From Streptomyces olivaceus (GTDB taxonomy: Bacteria; Actinomycetota; Actinomycetes; Streptomycetales; Streptomycetaceae): a stretch of DNA of 5,525 bases. Below are positions 1 to 5,525 of this stretch, one piece after another. The stretch covers positions 1 through 5,525 of the forward strand of contig NZ_JOFH01000082.1 in NCBI RefSeq assembly GCF_000721235.1, written 5' to 3'. Every line of letters begins with the position of its first letter. The stretch's first letter is position 1. The notes beneath the pieces were generated by a model, which searched no databases, was not told the origin of the DNA, and saw only the letters and a list, made by a program, of their open reading frames with translations. A program made the translations under genes and the position numbers.

Positions 1-1
1 G

Positions 2-742
2 GGTCTGGAGCGGTCGGATCTGGCGCGGATGCGTCGTATGGGTGTGCTGCCGATGTCGACGGAAGACGGGCTGCGACTCCTCGACACCGCCGAACGGTCG
101 GCGGACAGCCTGGTCGTGGCCGCGCGTTTCGATCCCCGGGCCCTGGCCGCGGGCGGGGCCCACGGCGCCCAGCCCATGCTGCGCGACCACAAGCCCCACG
201 ACCACCGGCCCACCTCCGTGCCTCTCGGTCGCCGCACCGTCGCCTCCGCCGGGGACGGCGGGCAGCCGGACGGCCCCTCCCTGCCGGCGCGACTCGAGGG
301 ACTCGGCGACGACGAACGGCGGCAACTGGTGCTGCGCACCGTTCGGGAACACACGGCGACCGTGCTGGGGTACGACTCGGCCACCGCGATCCCCGCCGAA
401 CGGGGGTTCCTGGACCTCGGCATCGACTCGCTCACCGCGGTCGAACTGCGCAACCGGCTCAAGACCGACACCGGCCTGCCCCTGCCCGCGACCCTGGTCT
501 TCGACCATCCCGACGCCACCCGCCTCGCCCGGCACCTCGAAGAAGCGCTGGCGGCGAACGACGCCGCAGGCGCACCCGGCGATGCCGACGCCGAACCGCG
601 ACGGGGGACGCACGGTGCCGCCTCCGCGGCGGCCGTCCCCGGGGCCGACGTGTCCGACGCGTCCGACGTGTCCGGGCACCTGCAGTCGGCGGACGCCGAC
701 GAACTCTTCGACTTCATCGACCGGGAATTCGGTTCCGACTGA
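2..742 (+). CDS. Type I modular polyketide synthase, C-terminal end (KR tail-ACP-docking), 5' partial
   Basis: This is the last 246 residues of a large PKS polypeptide; the reading frame is open from base 2, so the true start is upstream. The ATG at 29 is an internal methionine, not a start. Residues about 1-40 resemble the C-terminal end of a KR domain and its exit segment ([17 protein letters not shown]). A linker follows to about residue 93, including a slightly His-rich patch (DHKPHDH). The ACP spans about 94-184, with LGIDSL carrying Ser143 (codon 428-430) as the phosphopantetheine attachment site. The tail 185-246 is rich in Ala, Asp and Gly and ends in an acidic docking helix. No thioesterase follows, so this protein is not the last one in the assembly line. 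The next PKS gene starts 85 bp downstream in the same direction, which fits an operon. The family call is very secure; the product is unknown. Confidence 0.96.
   Translation, partial: GLERSDLARMRRMGVLPMSTEDGLRLLDTAERSADSLVVAARFDPRALAAGGAHGAQPMLRDHKPHDHRPTSVPLGRRTVASAGDGGQPDGPSLPARLEGLGDDERRQLVLRTVREHTATVLGYDSATAIPAERGFLDLGIDSLTAVELRNRLKTDTGLPLPATLVFDHPDATRLARHLEEALAANDAAGAPGDADAEPRRGTHGAASAAAVPGADVSDASDVSGHLQSADADELFDFIDREFGSD
281..553 (+). other. Acyl carrier protein (ACP) domain
   Basis: Residues about 94-184 of the partial protein form a standard PKS carrier domain. Helix I is around [15 protein letters not shown]. The signature [15 protein letters not shown] contains Ser143, which a phosphopantetheinyl transferase would load. 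The later [14 protein letters not shown] segment is the usual end of the fold. All expected landmarks are present, so the domain is predicted to be active and to tether the chain as a thioester before transfer to the KS encoded at 927. Confidence 0.95.
683..739 (+). other. C-terminal docking segment of the upstream PKS protein
   Basis: The last residues, with [15 protein letters not shown] at the core, match the acidic amphipathic helix that ends many actinomycete PKS proteins that hand on to another polypeptide. It is separated from the ACP by a flexible Ala/Gly/Asp-rich stretch of about 40 residues. Its expected partner is the coiled coil at the N terminus of the next PKS. Assignment to the class 1 docking type is inferred from motif resemblance and from the partner's sequence. 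Confidence 0.8.
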
Positions 743-818
743 CCGCCACGACACACTCCCCGGCGCCCTGCGGCCAGGTGCGCGCCGTCCGACCTCTGAC
801 ACCGCGGCAAGACCATGT

Positions 819-822
819 GAGG
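819..822 (+). promoter_or_regulatory. Ribosome binding site for the second PKS gene
   Basis: GAGG lies five bases upstream of the ATG at 828, a short but workable spacing. It supports this start, as does the docking sequence that begins immediately at residue 1. The 85-bp gap from the preceding stop codon contains no recognisable promoter and no stem followed by a T-run, so co-transcription with the upstream gene is likely. Confidence 0.7.
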
Positions 823-827
823 CCCTG

Positions 828-926
828 ATGCCGGAAGATGACAAGCTCCTCGGCTACCTGCGCCGGGTGACCGCCGACCTGCACGACACCCGGGGACGGC
901 TGCGCGAGATCGAGGCCGCGGCCCAC
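828..926 (+). other. N-terminal docking domain (coiled coil)
   Basis: Residues 1-33 (starting [20 protein letters not shown] and continuing to REIEAAAHE) form a charged, leucine-spaced helix just before the KS motif [14 protein letters not shown]. This is the classic class 1 N-terminal docking type that dimerises and binds the C-terminal helix of the preceding PKS. Lys6, Arg12 and Arg13 could pair with the acidic tail of the upstream protein; that pairing is inference. Confidence 0.9.
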
Positions 927-3900
927 GAACCGATCGCGGTCGTCGGCATGGCCTGCCGCTTCCCCGGCGGCGTCGCCACCCCCGAGGACCTCTGGCACCT
1001 GGTCCGCGAGGGGAGCGACGCCATCACCCCGTTCCCCGACGACCGTGGCTGGGACCTCGACGCCCGCTACGACCCCGACCCGGACGCACCCGGACGCACC
1101 TACGTCCGCGAAGGCGGCTTCCTGCACGACGCGGGCGACTTCGACGCCGACTTCTTCGGCATCTCCCCGCGCGAGGCCGACGCGATGGACCCCCAGCAGC
1201 GCCTTCTCCTCGAAGCGTCCTGGGAGGCCGTGGAACGGGCAGGCATCGACCCCGCCTCCCTCAAGGGCCGTGCCGCCGGAGTGTTCGTCGGCGCCGTCGC
1301 CCTCGACTACGGGCCGCCCCTGGACGCCGCCGACGGCATCGAGGGACACCTGATGACCGGCACCACCACCAGCGTCGTCTCCGGCCGCATCGCGTACACG
1401 CTCGGACTGCAGGGCCCCGCCGTCACGGTGGACACCGCCTGCTCGTCGTCCCTCGTCGCCCTGCACCTGGCCGTGCGCTCGCTCCGCCAGGGCGAGTGCG
1501 GCCTCGCCCTCGCCGGCGGTGCCACCGTCATGCCCACGCTCGGCACCTTCATGGGATTCAGCCGGCAGCGCGGCCTGGCCCCCGACGGCCGGTGCAAGCC
1601 GTTCTCCGCCGCCGCCGACGGCTTCGGCCCGGCGGAGGGCGCCGGCGTGCTCTGCCTCGAACGGCTCTCCGACGCCCGCCGCAACGGCCACCGCGTCCTC
1701 GCCGTCGTCCGCGGCACGGCGGTCAACCAGGACGGCGCCAGCAGCGGACTCTCCGCTCCGAACGGTCCCGCGCAGCAACAGGTCATCCGGGCGGCGTTGG
1801 CGGACGCCGGGCTGGACGGGTCGGACGTGGACGTGGTGGAGGCGCACGGTACGGGTACGAAGCTGGGTGATCCGATCGAGGCCGGGGCGCTGCTGGCGAC
1901 GTACGGGCAGGGGCGTGATCCCGAGCGGCCGCTGTGGCTGGGGTCGGTGAAGTCGAACATCGGGCACACGCAGGCCGCCGCCGGCGTTGCGGGCATCATC
2001 AAGACCGTACTCGGCCTGCGGCACCAGGAGCTGCCGCGCACCCTGCACGCCGACGAGCCGTCCCCGCACGTCGACTGGTCCGCCGGTACCCTGCGCCTGC
2101 TCACCCGGGCCGTCCCCTGGCCCCGGGCCGAGCGGCCGCGCCGCGCCGGTGTCTCGTCGTTCGGCGTCAGCGGCACCAACGCCCACGTCATCCTCGAAGA
2201 GGCACCGGCCGCCGAAGAGCCCCGGACGGCTGAGGCACCGACCCCCGAAGAGACCCGTACCGCCCCGACGCTCCCGCTGGTGCCGTGGGTCCTGTCGGCC
2301 AAGTCCGCCGACGCCCTGCGTGACCAGTGCGCACGGCTCGCCGCCCACACCGAGGCGCACCCCGACCGGACGCCCGCCGACATCGGCCTCACGCTCGCCA
2401 CCGCGCGCACCGCCTTCGACCACCGGGCCGTACTCCTCACCCGGGACCGGGCCGAGGGCGCGGACCTGCTGCGGCAGTACGCGTCCGGCGCGGAGCCCGT
2501 CGCACTCGTCTCCGGCACGGTCCGCGACTCGATCGGCCCCGTCTTCGTCTTCCCGGGCCAGGGGTCGCAGTGGACCGGTATGGCGGTGGAACTGCTCGAC
2601 GCCTCCCCGGTCTTCGCGCGCCGCATGGACGAGTGCGCGGCGGCGCTCGCCCCCCATCTGGACGTCCCCCTGCTGGAAGCGCTGCGGGACGAGGCGGCGC
2701 TGGAGCGGGTGGAGGTCGTCCAACCCGCGCTGTGGGCGGTCATGGTGTCGCTGGCCGAGGTGTGGCAGTCCTACGGCGTCCGGCCGGCCGCGATCGTGGG
2801 CCACTCGCAGGGCGAGATCGCCGCCGCGGTGGTCGCGGGCGCGCTGACCCTCGAGGACGGGGCGCGGGTGGTGGCGCTGCGCAGCCGGGCGCTGACGGCA
2901 GTCGCCGGGCGCGGCGGCATGGCCTCCGTCACGGCACCCGCGGACGACGTGCGCCGCGTCGTCGAGTCCCACCGCGGCGCCCTGTCCGTCGCCGCGGTCA
3001 ACGGCCCCTCGCACGTCGTGGTCTCCGGCGACGCCGCCGCCCTGGACGCGCTGCTGGCCGCCTACGAGGCCGACGGCGTGCGCACCCGCCGCATCCCGGT
3101 CGACTACGCCTCCCACTCGGTCCACATGGAGGAGATCCGCGCCGAGGTCGAAAAGGCGGCGTCCGGCTTGTCCCCGCGCCCCTCCGACGTGCCGTTCCAC
3201 TCCACCGTGACCGCCGGGAAGGCCGACACGACCACGCTGGACGCCGCGTACTGGTACCGCAACCTCCGCTCCCAGGTCCGCTTCGAGGACACCGTGCGCG
3301 GCCTGCTCGACGCGGGCTTCCGCCACTTCGTCGAAGTCAGCCCCCACCCCGTGCTCACCCCCGGCGTGGAGCGGACCGCCGAGGACCACGGCAGCGACGC
3401 GTCGGTGGTCGGGACGCTGCGGCGCGGCGACGGCGGCGAACCCCGGCTGCTCAGGTCCCTCGCCGAGGCCCACGCCGCCGGAACGCGGGTGGACTGGTCC
3501 CGCGCGTTCGACGCGACCGGAGCCGTCCGCGTCGACCTGCCCACCTACGCCTTCCAGCGCCGCCGGCACTGGCTCGACTCCGGCACGTCCGCCGTCGTGG
3601 ACGCCGCCGCGACCGGCATGGAACCCGTCGGGCACCCGCTGCTCGACGCGGGCGTGCCCCTGCCCGACTGCGACGGCCACTTGTTCACCGGCCGCTGGTC
3701 ACTGCGCACCCACCCGTGGCTGGCCGACCACACGGTGGGCGGCCGGGCGGTCGTCCCGGGCAGCGCCCTCGTCGAGACCGTGCTGCGCGCGGCAGACGCC
3801 GTCGGCTGCGACCGGCTGGAGGAACTGAGCATCGAAACGCCGGTCGTGCTCCCCGCCGACCGCGGCGCTCTGCGCGTCCAGGTGATGGTGGGCGGCCCCG

Positions 3901-5525
3901 AGGACGGCGACGGCCGCCGTGCCGTGGGCGTGTACGTCTGCGACACCGAGGGCGTCTGGGCGCGGCACGCCCGCGCCACCCTCACCGCCGCCCCCGACCG
4001 GCACGAACCCGCCGGCCTCGACAACTGGCCCCCCGCCGACGGCGCCCGGCAGGTCGACACGAGTGGGCTGTACGAGCGGCTCGCCGCCGCCGGACTGTCC
4101 TACGGCCCGGTCTTCCGCGGCCTCGGCACCGTCTGGAGCCGGGGCGACGAAATCTACGCCGAGGTCACCCTGCCCGACGAGGCACGTGCCGCCGCCGACG
4201 GATTCGGCCTGCACCCGGCACTGCTGGACGCCGCCCTGCACGCCTGGCCGGCCCGCGCGGACGACCTCACCTCCGTCGAACTGCCGTTCCTGTGGACCGG
4301 TGTCTCGCTGTACGCCACCGGAGCGTCGCGCCTGCGGGTGCGGCTCACGCCGGTCACCGGCGGTGGCATGTCGGTGCTGCTGGCGGACGAGGCGGGCCGG
4401 CCGGTGGCATCCGCCGACACACTGGTGACCCGCCCGCTCCAGGACGCCGGCACGGCGGCCGGCCGGGGCGCGGGCACCCTGCACCGTGTGCACTGGACCC
4501 CCGTACCGGTGCCGGCCGCCGGCACGGAGCCCGCGGCCGCACCGGTGCTCGCGTTCGTCGGCCCGGAGATCCCCGGTGCCGGGCTCGACGCCGGCACGTC
4601 ACGCCATGACGATCTGACCGGCCTGGCCGAGCAGTTGGCCGACGGCCGGTGCCCGGCACCGGCATACGTGCTGGCGAGCACGGCCCAGGGCCCGGCACTC
4701 CCGGCCGGCGCCGAAGGGGACACGGCGCAGGAGGCGCTGGCCGCCGCCGGGCGCGCGCTGGACCTCGTGCAGTCCTGGCTGGCCCACGAGGAGTTCGCCG
4801 CCACCGGCGCCAAGCTGGTGCTGCTCACCCGGGGAGCCGTCGCGGCGGGGCCGGGCGAGGGCGTGCCGGGCCTCGCGGCCACGCCGGTCTGGGGCCTGGT
4901 GCGTTCCGCGCAGTCGGAACACCCCGGCCGGTTCGTCCTGGCCGACCTCGACCACGACCCGGGCTCACTCGCCGCCCTGGCCTCCGCCCTCGGCACCGGG
5001 GAACCGCAACTGGCGCTCCGGCGGGGCGAGGCCCTCGTCCCGCGACTCACCGCGGTACCGGACACCCCCGAACTCCCCGACACACCGTGGCGGTTGCGGA
5101 CCACCCCCGGAGCCGCGCTCGACGGGATCGCCCCGGCTCCGGAGACGGCGGCGGCCCGGCCGCTCGGCGAGCGCGACATACGCGTCGACGTCCGGGCAGC
5201 CGGCGTCAACTTCCGCGACGTGCTGATCTCGCTGGGCACCTACCCCGACGCGGAGAGCGCGCGCATGGGCAGCGAAGGCGCCGGTGTCGTCACCGAGATC
5301 GGCCCCGGCGTGACCGGCGTGGCCGTCGGCGACCGGGTCATGGGGCTGGGCGGCGACTGGTTCGGCTCGTCCACCGTGGTGGATGAGCGGGTGGTGGTGG
5401 GGGTGCCGGAGGGGTGGTCGTTCGTTGAGGCGGCGTCGGTGCCGGTGGCTTTTGTGACGGCGTTCTATGCGTTGGTGGATGTGGCGGGTGTGCGGTCGGG
5501 TGAGTCGGTGTTGGTGCATGCGGCT
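828..5525 (+). CDS. Type I modular polyketide synthase, docking-KS-AT(methylmalonyl)-DH-KRs-ER, 3' partial
   Basis: The frame is open from ATG 828 to the window end (1566 residues) and continues beyond it. Domains in order are: docking coiled coil 1-33; KS 34-458 with Cys205, His340 and His380; KS-AT linker; AT about 571-870 with Ser660; post-AT linker ending in [12 protein letters not shown] (905-916); DH about 936-1203 with His968 and Asp1134; structural KR subdomain about 1218-1407; ER from about 1421, cut off at the window end. This is the usual order for a fully reducing module, so a catalytic KR and an ACP should follow. The KS has the elongating Cys, so this is an extension module rather than a KSQ-type loading module. 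The predicted activity is condensation of the incoming chain with methylmalonyl-CoA, then full beta-carbon reduction. It probably sits in an operon behind the PKS gene ending at 742. Codon use changes abruptly inside the KS and the ER. The product is not identifiable from this window. Confidence 0.97.
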   Translation, partial: MPEDDKLLGYLRRVTADLHDTRGRLREIEAAAHEPIAVVGMACRFPGGVATPEDLWHLVREGSDAITPFPDDRGWDLDARYDPDPDAPGRTYVREGGFLHDAGDFDADFFGISPREADAMDPQQRLLLEASWEAVERAGIDPASLKGRAAGVFVGAVALDYGPPLDAADGIEGHLMTGTTTSVVSGRIAYTLGLQGPAVTVDTACSSSLVALHLAVRSLRQGECGLALAGGATVMPTLGTFMGFSRQRGLAPDGRCKPFSAAADGFGPAEGAGVLCLERLSDARRNGHRVLAVVRGTAVNQDGASSGLSAPNGPAQQQVIRAALADAGLDGSDVDVVEAHGTGTKLGDPIEAGALLATYGQGRDPERPLWLGSVKSNIGHTQAAAGVAGIIKTVLGLRHQELPRTLHADEPSPHVDWSAGTLRLLTRAVPWPRAERPRRAGVSSFGVSGTNAHVILEEAPAAEEPRTAEAPTPEETRTAPTLPLVPWVLSAKSADALRDQCARLAAHTEAHPDRTPADIGLTLATARTAFDHRAVLLTRDRAEGADLLRQYASGAEPVALVSGTVRDSIGPVFVFPGQGSQWTGMAVELLDASPVFARRMDECAAALAPHLDVPLLEALRDEAALERVEVVQPALWAVMVSLAEVWQSYGVRPAAIVGHSQGEIAAAVVAGALTLEDGARVVALRSRALTAVAGRGGMASVTAPADDVRRVVESHRGALSVAAVNGPSHVVVSGDAAALDALLAAYEADGVRTRRIPVDYASHSVHMEEIRAEVEKAASGLSPRPSDVPFHSTVTAGKADTTTLDAAYWYRNLRSQVRFEDTVRGLLDAGFRHFVEVSPHPVLTPGVERTAEDHGSDASVVGTLRRGDGGEPRLLRSLAEAHAAGTRVDWSRAFDATGAVRVDLPTYAFQRRRHWLDSGTSAVVDAAATGMEPVGHPLLDAGVPLPDCDGHLFTGRWSLRTHPWLADHTVGGRAVVPGSALVETVLRAADAVGCDRLEELSIETPVVLPADRGALRVQVMVGGPEDGDGRRAVGVYVCDTEGVWARHARATLTAAPDRHEPAGLDNWPPADGARQVDTSGLYERLAAAGLSYGPVFRGLGTVWSRGDEIYAEVTLPDEARAAADGFGLHPALLDAALHAWPARADDLTSVELPFLWTGVSLYATGASRLRVRLTPVTGGGMSVLLADEAGRPVASADTLVTRPLQDAGTAAGRGAGTLHRVHWTPVPVPAAGTEPAAAPVLAFVGPEIPGAGLDAGTSRHDDLTGLAEQLADGRCPAPAYVLASTAQGPALPAGAEGDTAQEALAAAGRALDLVQSWLAHEEFAATGAKLVLLTRGAVAAGPGEGVPGLAATPVWGLVRSAQSEHPGRFVLADLDHDPGSLAALASALGTGEPQLALRRGEALVPRLTAVPDTPELPDTPWRLRTTPGAALDGIAPAPETAAARPLGERDIRVDVRAAGVNFRDVLISLGTYPDAESARMGSEGAGVVTEIGPGVTGVAVGDRVMGLGGDWFGSSTVVDERVVVGVPEGWSFVEAASVPVAFVTAFYALVDVAGVRSGESVLVHAA
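927..2201 (+). other. Ketosynthase (KS) domain
   Basis: Residues 34-458 carry out decarboxylative Claisen condensation. The active-site Cys205 lies in VDTACSSSL, and the two catalytic histidines are His340 in [12 protein letters not shown] and His380 in [12 protein letters not shown]. The domain opens with [15 protein letters not shown] and ends with [14 protein letters not shown]. Length and motif spacing are normal and no key residue is missing. Codons 1788-1970, which cover His340 and His380, have a different third-base pattern from the flanks. Confidence 0.97.
2538..3437 (+). other. Acyltransferase (AT) domain, predicted methylmalonyl-CoA specific
   Basis: Residues about 571-870 select and load the extender unit. 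FPGQGSQW (575-582) opens the domain. The nucleophile is Ser660 in GHSQG (658-662), and an Arg in the LRSR segment (685) is the conserved type that holds the extender carboxylate. The specificity signature YASH is at 760-763, and a conserved late motif, VSPHPVL, is at 837-843. RVEVVQ, GHSQG and YASH together are the methylmalonyl pattern; malonyl ATs usually show HAFH. The assignment rests on known motif correlations. Confidence 0.92.
3633..4436 (+). other. Dehydratase (DH) domain, predicted active
   Basis: Residues about 936-1203 form the double-hotdog dehydratase that removes water from the beta-hydroxyacyl intermediate. The catalytic His968 sits in an intact HxxxGxxxxP motif ([10 protein letters not shown], 968-977). 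The catalytic Asp1134 is in [10 protein letters not shown] (1129-1138). The conserved YGPVF is at 1092-1096. Length is normal and all three signatures are present, so activity is expected. Confidence 0.93.
4479..5048 (+). other. Structural subdomain of the ketoreductase (KRs)
   Basis: Residues about 1218-1407 begin with [10 protein letters not shown] and contain [17 protein letters not shown] (1353-1369) and a late [14 protein letters not shown] segment. These mark the non-catalytic half of a PKS KR, which in fully reducing modules is separated from the catalytic half by the ER. The Tyr/Ser catalytic half would lie downstream of the ER, outside the window, so KR activity and stereochemical type cannot be judged here. 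Confidence 0.85.
5088..5525 (+). other. Enoylreductase (ER) domain, 5' part
   Basis: Residues 1421-1566 match the N-terminal part of an MDR-family PKS enoylreductase. Visible motifs are [14 protein letters not shown] (about 1457-1470), MGSEGAGVV and GDRVMGL. The segment [12 protein letters not shown] leads into the NADPH-binding region, and the window ends at SVLVHAA, just before the expected glycine-rich loop. Tyr1472 in GTYPD aligns with the tyrosine associated with 2S methyl stereochemistry in ER studies. Activity cannot be confirmed because the cofactor loop and catalytic residues lie outside. Codons from 5376 onward switch to G/T-ending forms. Confidence 0.94.

Noticed and set aside
723..732. 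GGGAATTCGG containing an EcoRI site near the gene end, suggestive of a cloning junction
   Set aside because: The bases encode the natural docking residues REFG in frame, and the sequence on both sides is continuous PKS sequence.
761..787. Possible hairpin between the genes (CGGCGC pairing with GCGCCG)
   Set aside because: The stem is only six base pairs with a 15-base loop and no T-run. Such pairings are frequent by chance at this GC content, so I do not call a terminator.
1078..1100. Short tandem repeat of the 10-base unit CGGACGCACC
   Set aside because: It encodes the ordinary KS segment DPDAPGRTY, whose protein sequence is common in this family. With a period not divisible by three, it is best explained by codon coincidence.
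714..3680. A 988-codon open frame on the minus strand, plus several other long minus-strand frames
   Set aside because: It is antisense to the PKS coding sequence, has no recognisable domains and a low-complexity Gly/Arg/Val-rich composition. Long antisense frames are expected in GC-rich genes with strong third-position bias.
2327..4609. A 760-codon plus-strand frame rich in Arg, Gly and Pro
   Set aside because: It overlaps the AT and DH coding region in another frame. The PKS frame carries all catalytic motifs in correct order; this one has none.

Overview
This is a 5.5 kb piece of a modular type I polyketide synthase (PKS) cluster. The very high GC content, the strong preference for C or G at third codon positions and the close match to canonical modular PKS motifs point to an actinomycete, most likely Streptomyces or a relative. 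I cannot name the compound or the species, and I saw no leucine TTA codon, so bldA control is not indicated.

Layout: positions 2-742 (+) are the 3' end of one PKS gene, whose start lies outside the window. They encode the tail of a ketoreductase-type region, a linker, a complete acyl carrier protein (ACP) with an intact LGIDSL phosphopantetheine site, and a short C-terminal docking tail. An 85-bp gap (743-827) holds no gene and ends in a ribosome binding site. A second PKS gene starts at 828 (+) and stays open through the last base (1566 codons). Its order is N-terminal docking coiled coil, KS, AT, DH, structural half of the KR, and the first part of an ER. The window cuts off just as the ER reaches its NADPH-binding loop, so the rest of the ER, the catalytic KR and the ACP should lie downstream.

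How they work together: the ACP of the first protein should carry the growing chain and pass it to the KS of the second protein, with matching docking segments holding the two polypeptides together. The AT motifs (GHSQG, YASH) predict methylmalonyl-CoA, and the DH and ER look functional where visible. The module would therefore add a fully reduced, methyl-branched C3 unit, provided the unseen KR and ACP are intact.

The content is an ordinary cis-AT PKS; I found no new type of system. The most interesting signal is mosaic codon usage. Three stretches (2-61, 1788-1970, 5376-5525) switch from C-ending to G/T-ending codons, with a very sharp edge at 5376. This suggests homologous exchange or gene conversion between PKS modules.
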